64,000 bases of DNA from Microcystis aeruginosa W13-11 (GCA_009995705.1 JAADBR010000015.1:1-64000), one strand, 5' to 3'; shown: positions 30,115-39,950, counted from the stretch's first letter. A program made the numbers and translations. The notes: generated from the sequence alone by a model not told the origin.

Positions 30115-31416
30115 ATGAATCCCCAAGAGTCTCTATTACAATCGATCGAAAAATTAGGCTATCGGGTTACGGTGGGTGATGTGGCGGCAAAATCAGGTTT
30201 AGAGATTAACGCTGCACAACAGGGATTATTAGCTTTAGCTGCGGAAGCAGGGGGACATTTACAGGTAGCAGATACGGGGGAGATTATCTATCTTTTCCCC
30301 GAGAATTTTCGCTCGATTCTCCTGAATAAATATTGGCAATTGCAGTTAAAAGCTTTCGCCAGTAAAATCTGGAAAGTAGTTTTTTATGTTATTCGCATTT
30401 CCTTCGGCATTGTTTTAATTATTTCGATTTTAATCCTCTTGCTTGCTATCCTAGCAATCCTGATCGGCTTAATGTTCAAAGATAGTGACTCGGATAACAA
30501 TTCTGGAAATAACAACATTAATATTAACTTCTTTCCCACGGACTTTTTCTGGATTTTTTATCCCGATTTTGGCAATAACTACTACGAAAGAAGGGATAGG
30601 GAAGTTAAGGCAGAAAAACCTCCCAGTAAGATGAATTTTCTCGAGGCAGTTTTTTCTTTTCTTTTTGGCGATGGCGATCCTAATTTCAATTTAGAGGAGA
30701 GACGCTGGCAAACTATCGGGAAAGTAATTCAAAATAATCGTGGCTCGATTATTGCTCCACAAATTGCCCCCTATCTCGATAGTATTACCCCTAGTCATGA
30801 GGAGACAGAAGACTATATACTCCCAGTTTTAACCCGCTTTAATGGGTTGCCGCAAGTGTCCGATCGAGGTGATATTATCTATTATTTTCCTGATCTACAG
30901 GTGACAACCAAAGAGAGAAAATTACAAACAGTTTCCCCCTATCTAAAGGAAAAACGCTGGAAGTTTAGCGAAGCAGATAGCGGTCAAATTATCCTAGCTT
31001 TAGGTTTAGGGGTGGTTAACTTTATCCTCGCTTTAGTTTTAGGATTTTTGCTCAACAGTGATAGTGTGGATTTGAGCGGTTCTCTGGGGTCGATAGTCAC
31101 AGGAATCTACGGTTTTCTCCTCAGTTATGCTGGTGCTTTTTTGGGGATTCCCCTCGGTCGTTATTTCTTTTTACAGTGGAGAAATGAGCGGGTTAATCAA
31201 CGTAATCAACAGCGAGAAAAAAGGGCAGATTTATTAGCTCAAGGTAATCCTGAATTGGAGCAAAAACTGGACTACTCTCGTCAATTTGCTGACCAAAAAG
31301 TGATTACAGACGCTGATATTAGTTATTCTACCGATCAAGACTATCTCGAACAGGAGATCGAGCGCTCGGATAAAATCGATCAAGAATGGCAAAAACGCTT
31401 AGAATCGCCCGATTAA
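30115..31416 (+). CDS. Membrane protein of unknown function with winged-helix-like repeats
   Basis: Protein of 433 residues. Residues 1-65 (GYRVTVGDVAAKSGLEINAA and AGGHLQVADTGEIIYLFPENF) and about 220-265 (VSDRGDIIYYFPDL) form two similar units, so an internal repeat. Three membrane stretches lie near 90-125, 293-315 and 325-350. An acidic/Asn linker and a Glu/Lys coiled-coil-prone tail follow. I recall similar proteins in cyanobacteria and plastids, sometimes tied to iron-sulfur assembly, but cannot confirm this. The start has no strong competitor. Confidence 0.65.
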   Translation: MNPQESLLQSIEKLGYRVTVGDVAAKSGLEINAAQQGLLALAAEAGGHLQVADTGEIIYLFPENFRSILLNKYWQLQLKAFASKIWKVVFYVIRISFGIVLIISILILLLAILAILIGLMFKDSDSDNNSGNNNININFFPTDFFWIFYPDFGNNYYERRDREVKAEKPPSKMNFLEAVFSFLFGDGDPNFNLEERRWQTIGKVIQNNRGSIIAPQIAPYLDSITPSHEETEDYILPVLTRFNGLPQVSDRGDIIYYFPDLQVTTKERKLQTVSPYLKEKRWKFSEADSGQIILALGLGVVNFILALVLGFLLNSDSVDLSGSLGSIVTGIYGFLLSYAGAFLGIPLGRYFFLQWRNERVNQRNQQREKRADLLAQGNPELEQKLDYSRQFADQKVITDADISYSTDQDYLEQEIERSDKIDQEWQKRLESPD

Positions 31417-31752
31417 TCGCTCAAACCCCCACCAGTAAGTTTACTAAAAAGAGGACGAAGGCAATTCGCCCCGACCAGAAAAAATGCTCTTTAAGTAAGT
31501 AGTTATAATTCAATTGAAGATAGATTCTGCCCAGTGCATCTCACATTTGCAGAAATAACGACAATCAGCAATTATCAGGGACTCTTAAATGATTACAAAT
31601 GTGTCAGCAGCTGCCTGTAAGCATCCCACCGAAAAACTAATGCGCGGGGGGTTGGGGGGTAGAACCCCCCAAAGGCTTGGATTGAGTGATAAAATCGGAA
31701 GTAATGCCAAATTTTAGCCGAGAGTTTCTGACAATTTTTAACACCTACCTAC
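31417..31752. repeat. MITE-like element with a second repeat nested inside it
   Basis: The outer element runs from AAGTAAGTAGTTATAATTCAAT (key part GTAGTTATAATTCAA, near 31493) to its inverted right end ACACCTACCTACTTAAC (near 31747), in opposite orientation to 56392-56530. Instead of the usual centre it carries about 200 bases (31530-31733) also present at 35647-35860. That inner unit contains a GGGGGG..CCCCCC hairpin (around 31648-31672). Near 31443 is a further small GGACGAA..TTCGCCCC palindrome. There is no gene. Confidence 0.7.
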
Positions 31753-33279
31753 TTAACTTAAACGATCAAGAGTGCGATACTGAATTGCTTCGGCAACGTG
31801 GGAACTTTTCAGCATTTCACTATCTCCTAAATCGGCAATGGTGCGGGCAACTTTGAGAATGCGATCCATTGCTCGGGCCGATAAACCCAATTTTCGGATT
31901 GCCCCTTCTAAAATATGGCGACTGCTATCATCCAGAGCGCAAAAACGCCGCAAATGCTCGGAATTCATCTCCGCATTAGAGCGAATCCCGCTATTCTGAA
32001 AGCGATCGCTGGCCTTTTGTCTGGCCCCTTCTACCCGTTGCCGCACCTGCTCAGAAGCTTCTCCCCGACTCTCTTGGGTCATTTCTTCGGGTTTCAGGCG
32101 ATTTACCGTCACTTGTAGGTCAATACGGTCTAAAAGCGGACCCGATAATTTCGCCCAATACTGTTCCCGTTGTCGCGGTGAACAGCTGCAGGGTTGAACC
32201 GAATCGCCGTAATAACCACAGGGACAGGGATTTGTACTTGCCACTAGGGTAAAACGGGCCGGAAAAGCGACGGAAAGACGAGTGCGAGAAATGCTCACAT
32301 ACCCATCCTCTAGGGGTTGTCGGAGATATTCCAAGACACTGCGCTTAAATTCCGTTAATTCGTCCAAAAATAAAATACCACGGTGAGAAAGGGAGATTTC
32401 TCCCGGTCGGGGATAAGTGCCGCCTCCCACCAGCGCCGCTCCGGAAGCGGAGTGATGGGGACTGCGAAAAGGACGCTCGCGCACCAGAGAACCTCGATCC
32501 TTCAGTAATCCAGCGACGGAATGAATCTGGGAGACTTCTAGGGATTCGGCAAAGGTAAGCTGGGGCAGAATCCCGGGTAAACGTCGCGCTAACATGGTTT
32601 TACCGCTGCCCGGTGGCCCGACAAAAATTAGGTTATGACCTCCAGCTGCGGCAATTTCTAGGGCCCGCCGGCCAATTGCTTGACCTTTAACATCCTTGAG
32701 ATCGGGGAGATTTACCTGCGATCGCCCAAATTCCTCAGCAGCGTTAAAAGTCATTGGTAAATAGCGATCGGGTTCATTTAAGAAATTTACCACTTCCGAT
32801 AGATGACGAAACCCATACACTTGTACGCCTTTGACCACGGCCGCTTCTTTGGCATTATCGGCGGGAACCACTAAACCCTTAATCCCCATTTTTTCAGCAG
32901 CGGCAGCAATGGGTAAAACCCCCGCCACGGGACGCAAACTACCATCGAGGGATAATTCACCTAAAAAGAGAAAATCCCCCAATAAATCGGCTTCTAACTG
33001 TTCGGAAGCCCCTAAAATGCCGATACTAATCGGTAAATCATAAATTGGCCCCTCTTTGCGGATATCGGCGGGACTTAAATTGATGACAATTTTGCGGATG
33101 GGAAAGGCAAATCCAGCATTTTTTAGAGAAGCTTTTACCCTTTCTTTCGACTCCTGCACGGCGGTATCGGGTAAACCCACCACGGCAATTCCGGGTAATC
33201 CCCCCGATACATCCACCTCTACCCCGATTTTAATGGCATCGATGCCGATAATTGCCGCACTCCAAACCCTTGCTAACAT
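31753..33279 (-). CDS. comM: YifB/ComM family Mg-chelatase-like AAA ATPase
   Basis: Protein of 508 residues. It has the N-terminal Lon-S5-like domain (VVGLPDTAVQESKERV at about 34-49), then a Walker A GPPGSGKTMLARR, Walker B ILFLDELTEF, and a Cys-rich PCPCGYYGD..PCSCSPRQ segment typical of the family. C-terminal Mg_chelatase_C follows. The family includes ComM, a branch-migration helicase that helps integrate DNA during natural transformation. It is convergent with the nested repeat described at 31417. Confidence 0.9.
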   Translation of the reverse strand: MLARVWSAAIIGIDAIKIGVEVDVSGGLPGIAVVGLPDTAVQESKERVKASLKNAGFAFPIRKIVINLSPADIRKEGPIYDLPISIGILGASEQLEADLLGDFLFLGELSLDGSLRPVAGVLPIAAAAEKMGIKGLVVPADNAKEAAVVKGVQVYGFRHLSEVVNFLNEPDRYLPMTFNAAEEFGRSQVNLPDLKDVKGQAIGRRALEIAAAGGHNLIFVGPPGSGKTMLARRLPGILPQLTFAESLEVSQIHSVAGLLKDRGSLVRERPFRSPHHSASGAALVGGGTYPRPGEISLSHRGILFLDELTEFKRSVLEYLRQPLEDGYVSISRTRLSVAFPARFTLVASTNPCPCGYYGDSVQPCSCSPRQREQYWAKLSGPLLDRIDLQVTVNRLKPEEMTQESRGEASEQVRQRVEGARQKASDRFQNSGIRSNAEMNSEHLRRFCALDDSSRHILEGAIRKLGLSARAMDRILKVARTIADLGDSEMLKSSHVAEAIQYRTLDRLS

Positions 33280-33459
33280 TTTGGCTCAAGTAAAAATAAA
33301 GTGAGTTCTTAGGAAAATAAAACAGGATGTTCGGTTAGTTTTCCGCGTAAAAATGCTTTTATTTGGAAATTTAACCTGAAAATCGCCCTATTTCTAGGGA
33401 TAACCTAGCCAGAAAAGCTGAGAGCTTAATGGTATAGTTGAAAAAAAAGTAATCTGTCT

Positions 33460-33801
33460 ATGAGTGAGACTATTTTTAGCAAAATTATCCGGAAAGAAAT
33501 TCCAGCCTCGATCGTCTATGAAGATGATCTGGTTCTCGCTTTTCGAGATGTTAATCCCCAAGCACCCACCCATATCCTCATTATCCCCAAAAAACCGATT
33601 CCGAAACTAGAGGAAGCCAGCGAAGGCGATCGAGATTTATTGGGACATTTGTTACTAACTGTTAAAAAGGTGGCCGCCGAGGCTAAATTAAGTCAAGGTT
33701 ATCGAGTAGTGATCAATAATGGGGAACATGGGGGTCAAACCGTCGCTCATCTTCATGTCCATCTCTTAGGCGATCGCTCAATGGCTTGGCCTCCGGGTTA
33801 A
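33460..33801 (+). CDS. HIT family (HINT-type) nucleotide hydrolase
   Basis: Protein of 113 residues of the histidine-triad family. The catalytic motif is HLHVHLL (H97, H99, H101), preceded by the VINNGEHGGQTVAH segment typical of HINT proteins (nucleoside phosphoramidate hydrolase). The C-terminal RSMAWPPG is the usual HINT end. Confidence 0.92.
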   Translation: MSETIFSKIIRKEIPASIVYEDDLVLAFRDVNPQAPTHILIIPKKPIPKLEEASEGDRDLLGHLLLTVKKVAAEAKLSQGYRVVINNGEHGGQTVAHLHVHLLGDRSMAWPPG

Positions 33802-33883
33802 ACCCTCTTATTTTCCCGCATTTTTGGGGAATTTTAGAACTAGAAGCGTTCTTTTCCGAGTCGGTCTTCTCGATGTTGAACCC

Positions 33884-34420
33884 ATGAATAAGTCTCTTTC
33901 TGCGATCGCATTGACCAGCACCCTGCTGTTATTTCCCCTCACCCCTACGACTCTCGCTCAATCGGAATGCTTTCTCCAAAGAGCAGATGGACAACACATA
34001 GATCTTAGCCGTCTCTGTGGCGGTTCATCTAGAAATAGGAAAAATTCCCCGCAAGTTTATCAGCTACCGATTCAACGCCGGGTTAACGGCATTCCCACGG
34101 TGATGGTAGTTTTTAATAACCGTCACTCCTATGAAATGCTTTTTGATACAGGTGCTAGTGGTATCGTCCTCACCGATGCCATGGCGAAAGCAATGAAAGT
34201 CAAACGGGAAAAGGAAGTACTCGCTCATACCGCCGGCGGTGTCGTTACTGTTTATCTTGGTCGCATTAATTCTGTTAAAGTTGGTCAGGTGGCTTTATCT
34301 AATCAGATTGTTGGTATTTCTCCCCAAATGAAAGGGTTAGGACTCTTGGGACAAACCTTTTTTGGTTCCTATGATGTCACGATCAAAAAAGATGTGATTG
34401 AATTACGTTATCGTCCATAG
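33884..34420 (+). CDS. Retropepsin-like aspartic protease, predicted secreted
   Basis: Protein of 178 residues from the ATG at 33884. The N-terminus MNKSLSAIALTSTLLLFPLT is a signal peptide ending near TLAQ. The catalytic motif is FDTGASGIVL (Asp at 88), followed by the strand VKVGQVALSNQIVG and the loop GLLGQTFF that replaces the second aspartic motif in these dimeric single-domain proteases. A frame upstream of the ATG adds 20 residues with no signal character. Role in the envelope or lumen is not known. Confidence 0.85.
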   Translation: MNKSLSAIALTSTLLLFPLTPTTLAQSECFLQRADGQHIDLSRLCGGSSRNRKNSPQVYQLPIQRRVNGIPTVMVVFNNRHSYEMLFDTGASGIVLTDAMAKAMKVKREKEVLAHTAGGVVTVYLGRINSVKVGQVALSNQIVGISPQMKGLGLLGQTFFGSYDVTIKKDVIELRYRP

Positions 34421-34451
34421 TCCCATGGGAAAAATGCTCGCTTTTCTGATT

Positions 34452-35537
34452 CTAATCTAAAGTTCCTCGCTGTATTTGTTCCCGTTCGATCGCTTCAAAT
34501 AAGGCCTGGAAGTTGCCTTCTCCAAAACCTCTAGCGGCATGACGGCGCTCGATTAATTCAAAAAAGAAAGTCGGCTGGGAAAAAATTGGTTTAGTGAAAA
34601 TTTGCAGTAAAGTTGGCTTTTCCGTGGGGGAATGACTATTTTGTTCAAAATCAATGAGAATTTCCTGTTTTTTAATTTCTAACCATTCCCAATCAGCAAT
34701 ATTAAAATCTGTTTTTTGATGGCTAATTTGTTGATAATAACTGTTGGGAACTGACAAAAATTCTACATTTCTTTCTTTTAATTTTTGAGTTAATCTTAAA
34801 ATATTTTCTGTTTTTAAAGCAATGTGTTGAATGCCAGATTTTTGATTAATATCTAAAAATTCTTGAATTTGAGAACTGTTACTATCTGGTTCATTAATTG
34901 GTAATTTTAATTCGGTTTCGGGGTGAACAAGTACCTGCGAATAAAGACCAGAACGCTCCGTTTTAATAGTAAAAGTTTGCCTTTTTTTAAAGCCTAAATT
35001 TTCCTCATACCAATTGGCTGTTAACTCTAAATTCCCCTGAAAAACATTTAAAACTAAATGATCAATTGCCAGAATATCCTGATTATATTGTTCCTTGCTA
35101 TCATACTCAATCAGATTAGGATCGGCTAAAATTGGCGTGATTCCCTGTCTTTCAATTAATGTATGTTTGAGATTAGCAATGCTAGAGATTTGACAGCTTT
35201 TTATCTTCCCCCTAGAAAAAGCACTTTCTTGAATAAAAATATCCTGTTTAATTCTCCTAGCTAAAGCGTCCAAATCCTCGACTTGAAAAGCTACATCCGC
35301 CACCCCTTCAGGATATTTACCTAAAAATTCCGCCACGGGACTAAGAGAATTTAAAGGAGAAGATAAGATAAAAATAATCTGTTTAGTTTTATCTTTTTGG
35401 ATGCCATTGCCAACTATTTCCGTGTGCGTATGGAGATTAACTAAACTTGCGATCACATGAAAGTCCATCACCCGCACAAACCAATCTCGCCATTTTTTGG
35501 CCGATTCTACATAAAAATGAATATGATCAACAAACAT
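34452..35537 (-). CDS. hppD: 4-Hydroxyphenylpyruvate dioxygenase
   Basis: Fe(II) enzyme of tyrosine breakdown; makes homogentisate, the precursor of tocopherol and plastoquinone-type quinones in cyanobacteria. Two VOC domains are visible: MFVDHIHFYV at the start and AIDHLVLNVF. Metal ligands are His in each (AIDHLVL, GIQHIALKT) and Glu in FFFELIERR near the end, just before the GFGEGNFQALFEAIE tail that closes the active site. I use the ATG at 35537 (361 residues); a TTG at 35549 would add 4 residues. Confidence 0.9.
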   Translation of the reverse strand: MFVDHIHFYVESAKKWRDWFVRVMDFHVIASLVNLHTHTEIVGNGIQKDKTKQIIFILSSPLNSLSPVAEFLGKYPEGVADVAFQVEDLDALARRIKQDIFIQESAFSRGKIKSCQISSIANLKHTLIERQGITPILADPNLIEYDSKEQYNQDILAIDHLVLNVFQGNLELTANWYEENLGFKKRQTFTIKTERSGLYSQVLVHPETELKLPINEPDSNSSQIQEFLDINQKSGIQHIALKTENILRLTQKLKERNVEFLSVPNSYYQQISHQKTDFNIADWEWLEIKKQEILIDFEQNSHSPTEKPTLLQIFTKPIFSQPTFFFELIERRHAARGFGEGNFQALFEAIEREQIQRGTLD

Positions 35538-35642
35538 AGATAAAGTCAAAAAAGTGGTTGAGTGTTAGGAATCACGAATTATAAAGTGGGGGATGGGGGA
35601 GTGGGGAATGGGGGAATTTCAACTAATACCCCAAAACCCTAA

Positions 35643-35905
35643 AACCCCAACGGGTGCATCCACATTTGCAGAAACACCGACAATCAGCAATTATCAGTGA
35701 CCCTTAGATTATTACAGATATATCAGCAGCTGCGTGTGAGTATCCCACCGAGAAACTAATGCGCGGGGGGTTTGGGGGGTTCTACCCCCCAAAAGCTTGG
35801 ATTGAGTGATAAAATCAGAAGTAACACCCGATTTTAGTAGAAAGAAAGTTTCCCTTTGAAAATCCCAACTTAGTAGATTGACAAAAATGAGATGTACCCA
35901 ACCCC
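35643..35905. repeat. Dispersed repeat, second copy of the unit nested at 31530
   Basis: From GGGTGCATCC (35644) through CACATTTGCAGAAACACCGAC, key part CACATTTGCAGAAACACC, and ACAATCAGCAATTATCAGTG to TGGATTGAGTGATAAAATCAG, this tracks the unit at 31530-31733 closely, with the same GGGGGG..CCCCCC hairpin. The outer ends GGGTGCATC (35644) and GAGATGTACCC (about 35889) are inverted repeats, like those of the 195-293 element. The preceding 60 bases are G-rich. The rest of the 375-base gap between hppD and the SDR gene holds nothing else. Confidence 0.7.
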
Positions 35906-35924
35906 AACTCCTAACTCCTGAGGA

Positions 35925-36629
35925 CTAAAAAAAGAGATGACTATCGGGTTGAATATTAATTTCCATGGGGACGGCTTGGGGTTCAGCATTCATGGCAAAA
36001 TAGATAGCATCGGCTGCGGTTTGAGCGGTTAACATTTTATTGCGATCAACCTTTAAGCTCACCTGATCCCAAAAAGGAGTATCCACACCACCAAAATAGA
36101 ATAAAGTCATTTTAATACCATAGCGTTTTAACTCATCAGCCAAACATTTACTAAAACCGACCACCCCGTACTTAGAAGCACAATAAGCGGCAGCCATAGC
36201 CATAGAATGCTTACCCAAAATTCCCACCACATTACAGATATGACCGGCCTTATTTTCCTTCATCACATTAGCGGCAGCCTGACAGGTATAAAAACTCCCC
36301 TTCAGATTGAGGTCGAGCATTTTATCTAAATCTTCCGGCGTGATTTTATTATATTGTTTCATCACCCCGGCTCCGGCCGCATTAACCAACACATCCAACC
36401 GGCCGTAATGGGAGATAATTTTTTCCATCAAAGTTTCCACCTGAGTCGGATTAGTGATATCCGTCGGCACAATTAAAGAGGGACAACCCAACTCACCCGC
36501 TAAATTAGATAAATTATCGGCATTTCTCGCCACTAATACGAGTTTATGACCATTAACAGCTAGTTTACGGGCTAATGCCCCACCGATACCCCCCGTAGCA
36601 CCGACAATCAAGACAACTTTTTCGCTCAT
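35925..36629 (-). CDS. Short-chain dehydrogenase/reductase
   Basis: NAD(P)-dependent oxidoreductase of 234 residues. The cofactor loop GATGGIG is at 10-16, NAAGAGV at about 83-89, and the catalytic Tyr-Lys pair is YCASK (Y149, K153). The usual catalytic Ser lies near residue 136 in family alignments; here the region reads ICNVVGILGKHS, so the Ser is shifted or replaced. C-terminal half ends in a short hydrophobic stretch. Substrate unknown. Confidence 0.85.
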   Translation of the reverse strand: MSEKVVLIVGATGGIGGALARKLAVNGHKLVLVARNADNLSNLAGELGCPSLIVPTDITNPTQVETLMEKIISHYGRLDVLVNAAGAGVMKQYNKITPEDLDKMLDLNLKGSFYTCQAAANVMKENKAGHICNVVGILGKHSMAMAAAYCASKYGVVGFSKCLADELKRYGIKMTLFYFGGVDTPFWDQVSLKVDRNKMLTAQTAADAIYFAMNAEPQAVPMEINIQPDSHLFF

Positions 36630-37363
36630 AATTATTTATAAATTTTTACAAATCTTATTGTAAACGGTTCCAACTGGAAAATCATCGCTAGTCCCAACCC
36701 CTTGATTAAGGGTTGGGGAGTTTGGGGATAGATAGGAACATAGATACGCTTGATCGCCTTGGGAATATTAACGGGTAAATTATACTAAATTCGTTGAGTA
36801 TAGGCTACTTATCAGGATAAGTAAGAGGCTTCATCCGCAAGACTTCGGCGTGATCTCAGGCTTCCAGTCAGTAGCTATTGAGCCTTCCGAAGATCGTCGC
36901 AGTAACCGAATTCTTCCTTGCTAAGGATAATCAACGATATTAGCAGTGGCAAGTACGGTTCTGGGCAGAAAAACCCTATTCAACAATTTTCCCCAGATAA
37001 ACGGCTTATTTAAGCTTTATATAGAACTTGACAACATTTGAAACACAACTTAACATAAGTTCACATCTTAAAAATAAACACAACATTAAGTTAGTACTTC
37101 TTAGAGTTCATCGAGAAGGCGAAAGAATTGGCCTTCAGCTGTTTTCACTTATTCCCTAACTACTGACTAAGAAAACTACTTAACGGAATCCTATGGCATC
37201 CCTTTTGATTGCTAGTCTTCTGACGTTGTGATATTGCCTAAGGGCTAAGGTGAAACATCAGCAAATTTTTCCCTAACCAGAAATGCTGTAAAAATCTTGG
37301 TCAATGGTTATAACTATTGGCTTTATGTTTTCTTGAAAAGACTAAATCGGAGGTTTGTAACTA
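36630..37363. other. Long non-coding region ahead of an RTX gene; holds an RNA candidate
   Basis: A 734-base gap. The first 150 bases show no feature. Bases 36797-36990 hold a strongly structured RNA candidate described separately. From about 37000 to 37363 the sequence is AT-rich, with no open frame and no clear repeat; it probably carries the promoter and leader of the RTX-type gene. Confidence 0.6.
36797..36990 (+). ncRNA. Structured RNA candidate, resembling HEARO / IscB omega RNA
   Basis: Several self-complementary pairs stack in one direction: an outer stem GGCTACT (36803-36809) with AGTAGCT (36870-36876); a hairpin ACTTATC (36807-36813) with GATAAGT (36816-36822); CTTC/GAAG near 36885; and TGCTAA (36919-36924) with TTAGCA (36940-36945). 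The block ends in GCAAGTACGGTTCTGGGCAG. No open frame spans it. The overall look, cyanobacterial setting and ending recall the HEARO RNAs found with HNH (IscB-type) proteins, which also occur as stand-alone copies. No such ORF is nearby. This identification is from memory and uncertain; the secondary structure itself is seen directly. Confidence 0.4.
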
Positions 37364-38656
37364 ATGGCAATTTTCTTTGGAACTACACTTAACGACAACT
37401 TTGTCGGAACCAGTTTTAACGATACGTTGATCGGTAGTAGCGGCAACGACACATTTAATGGTGGCAGTGGTTTTGACACTGCTGACTACAGGAATCTTCG
37501 CACCTTTTCTTCCGCTCCACAGAGTATTACTATTTTGCCCACCGGCGGAATCTCGAAAGGTAGTCTCGGCACTGATCAACTGACTTCTGTTGAAAGAATT
37601 ATTGCCAATCCTTTTGCTAGTAATAATTTAATCGATGCTTCCACGGCCACTGCCCCCTCATTTATCGAGGTTGATCTCAGCATCTCCCGTTTAATCGTCA
37701 GAAATATTCCTCTTCTCGGTGCTCTAAACTTTACTGTTAACAACTTCGATGATGTCTCGGGAACTAATCAAGATGACTTCATAAAAGGTGATAGTCAAAA
37801 TAATCGTTTGCAAGGAAATGGAGGTAATGACACCTTTTTCGGCACGACGGGAAACGATACCCTCGACGGGGGAACAGGCAATGATACCGCCGACTATCGG
37901 GGATTAAGAAGAGCGATTACTCTCAAACCGACGGGAATCGTTGAGAAAAGGTTTGCCGGGGTCGATGATACGATCAGTATGGAGACGATTATTGCCGATC
38001 CTCTGGTGGCCGGCAACATCATTGATTCCAGCACTGCTTCGTTGGGAGCTTCCTTTTCTATCAATCTCTCCACTGGTGCGGCCTCTGTTTTTGGTCCGTT
38101 TCCTACCATCAATCGGACTTTTCTCAATTTCGATGATGTCGTCGGGACTAGCGGCAATGATACAATTACTGGCGATTTTCAAGCCAACGTTCTCAACGGT
38201 AGTAGCGGGGATGATGAGATCAGCGCTGGTGGCGGTAACGATACTCTTGTGGGTGGTGCTGGGGCAGATACTCTCGCTGGGGGAACGGGGACTAACACTT
38301 ACATCTACAATTCGCCTTCTGAAGGAGTAGATTTGATCACTGATTTCATCTCTATTGATCGAATTCAGTTAAGATCTTCTGGTTTTGCAGGATTATCTCG
38401 CGGTAGCCTCTCCGCTCGTCGCTACGGTGAAGGTAACTCCCTAGTTGCTGCCGCCGCTGCCGCCCTTTCTGCTGGGGCATCCTCTAATGCAGCAATTTTG
38501 GGTGTTGGCACGGCTGCAGGGGTACAGGTGTGGTACACTAATAATGCTTTTAATACCACCGTATCCGGTACAGGTGCTGACCTTCTGGCCACCTTAAGTT
38601 CTACCTCTACCAGTCTGGCCACAGTCAGCCGAACCAACTTCAGTGTAATTGCCTAA
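37364..38656 (+). CDS. RTX-type calcium-binding repeat protein
   Basis: Protein of 430 residues with RTX nonapeptide clusters: LIGSSGNDTFNGGSGFDTADY near the N-terminus (key GGSGFDT), LQGNGGNDTF and LDGGTGNDTADY around 145-175, and the last block NGSSGDDEISAGGGNDTLVG then GAGADTLAGGTG around 280-310. These bind Ca2+ in type I secreted proteins. The remaining stretches (ILPTGGIS, IINPL) repeat as two similar units of about 125 residues, so the gene has an internal duplication. The last 100 residues are Ala-rich (SARRYGEGNSLVAAAAAALS). No classic signal peptide; type I secretion is likely. A rho-independent terminator follows. Confidence 0.8.
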   Translation: MAIFFGTTLNDNFVGTSFNDTLIGSSGNDTFNGGSGFDTADYRNLRTFSSAPQSITILPTGGISKGSLGTDQLTSVERIIANPFASNNLIDASTATAPSFIEVDLSISRLIVRNIPLLGALNFTVNNFDDVSGTNQDDFIKGDSQNNRLQGNGGNDTFFGTTGNDTLDGGTGNDTADYRGLRRAITLKPTGIVEKRFAGVDDTISMETIIADPLVAGNIIDSSTASLGASFSINLSTGAASVFGPFPTINRTFLNFDDVVGTSGNDTITGDFQANVLNGSSGDDEISAGGGNDTLVGGAGADTLAGGTGTNTYIYNSPSEGVDLITDFISIDRIQLRSSGFAGLSRGSLSARRYGEGNSLVAAAAAALSAGASSNAAILGVGTAAGVQVWYTNNAFNTTVSGTGADLLATLSSTSTSLATVSRTNFSVIA

Positions 38657-38684
38657 TATCTAAATTTTTCAATCTAAAGTAAGA

Positions 38685-38714
38685 GCTTGTACTGAAACAG
38701 TACAAGCCTTTTTA
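38685..38714 (+). terminator. Rho-independent terminator of the RTX gene
   Basis: Perfect 10-base stem GCTTGTACTG (38685-38694), loop AAA, complementary CAGTACAAGC (38698-38707), then a run of T. It starts 28 bases after the stop codon. Confidence 0.93.
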
Positions 38715-38780
38715 TTGGAATCCCATAGAGCTTTAACCAACTTCTGATAGGATCAACCGTGATAATGCAAAGAAATTTTT

Positions 38781-39950
38781 ATGACTGTACTGACCGAAGG
38801 AATTGCGCCCCACGGTGGGCAATTAATTAATCGTATTGCTACTGCTGCCGAAAAAGCCGAATTTCTGGCCCTAGCTGCAAAACTACCGCGAGTTTCCTTA
38901 GATCAACGATCGCTCTCGGATTTGGTTATGATTGCTATTGGTGGTTTTAGTCCCCTCAAAGGCTTTATGGAACAGGACGACTACGAAAAAGTCGTCGATG
39001 ATATGCGTCTAATCAATGGCCTACCCTGGGCAATTCCCGTGACTCTTTCCGTTAGCGAAGAAGTGGCGGATCCTCTCAAAGAAGGCAACTGGATTCGTTT
39101 AGATGACAGCGCAGGTAACTTTGTCGGAGTCCTGGAACTAACCCAAAAATACCGTTATAATAAGGCCCACGAAGCAGTTAACGTCTATCGTACCGACGAC
39201 CAGAAACACCCTGGGGTAAAAGTCCTCTATGAACAGGGAGAAATTAATCTCGCAGGTCCAATATGGTTACTTCAGCGCGATCCTCATCCTCAGTTTCCCA
39301 AATATCAGATCGATCCTCTGCAATCGCGCAAGATGTTCCACGAAAAAGCTTGGAAAACTATCGTCGGTTTTCAAACCCGTAATCCCATCCACCGGGCCCA
39401 CGAATACATTCAAAAATGCGCCCTAGAAGTGGTAGATGGTTTATTCTTGCATCCCCTTGTCGGTGCTACCAAAAGCGATGATGTGCCGGCCGATGTGCGG
39501 ATGCGTTGCTATGAGATCATGATGGATAAATACTTCCCCCAAGATCGCGTTATTCTGGCTATCAACCCCTCAGCTATGCGTTATGCAGGCCCCCGGGAAG
39601 CAATTTTCCACGCTATTATCCGTAAAAACTACGGTTGTACCCATTTTATCGTCGGTCGTGACCATGCCGGAGTCGGAGACTACTACGGAACCTACGATGC
39701 TCAGTATATCTTTGATGAGTTCGAGCCGGGGGAATTGGGAATCGTGCCGATGAAGTTTGAACACGCTTTCTACTGTACCCGCACTTCGGGAATGGCAACC
39801 ACCAAAACTAGCCCCAGTTTACCGGAAGAAAGAATCCACCTTTCGGGAACAAAAGTCCGGGAACTGCTGCGTAAAGGAGAATTACCACCTCCAGAATTTT
39901 CCCGTCCGGAAGTGGCTGCCGAATTAATCCGGGCCATGCAAGGATCATGA
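38781..39950 (+). CDS. sat: Sulfate adenylyltransferase (ATP sulfurylase)
   Basis: Activates sulfate to APS with ATP, the first step of assimilation. Motifs in order: [11 protein letters not shown] (ATP-phosphate binding), [37 protein letters not shown], then [18 protein letters not shown] and [12 protein letters not shown] at the C-terminus. The 389-residue, single-domain form is normal for cyanobacteria. The stop overlaps the next gene's ATG by 4 bases. Confidence 0.95.
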   Translation: MTVLTEGIAPHGGQLINRIATAAEKAEFLALAAKLPRVSLDQRSLSDLVMIAIGGFSPLKGFMEQDDYEKVVDDMRLINGLPWAIPVTLSVSEEVADPLKEGNWIRLDDSAGNFVGVLELTQKYRYNKAHEAVNVYRTDDQKHPGVKVLYEQGEINLAGPIWLLQRDPHPQFPKYQIDPLQSRKMFHEKAWKTIVGFQTRNPIHRAHEYIQKCALEVVDGLFLHPLVGATKSDDVPADVRMRCYEIMMDKYFPQDRVILAINPSAMRYAGPREAIFHAIIRKNYGCTHFIVGRDHAGVGDYYGTYDAQYIFDEFEPGELGIVPMKFEHAFYCTRTSGMATTKTSPSLPEERIHLSGTKVRELLRKGELPPPEFSRPEVAAELIRAMQGS

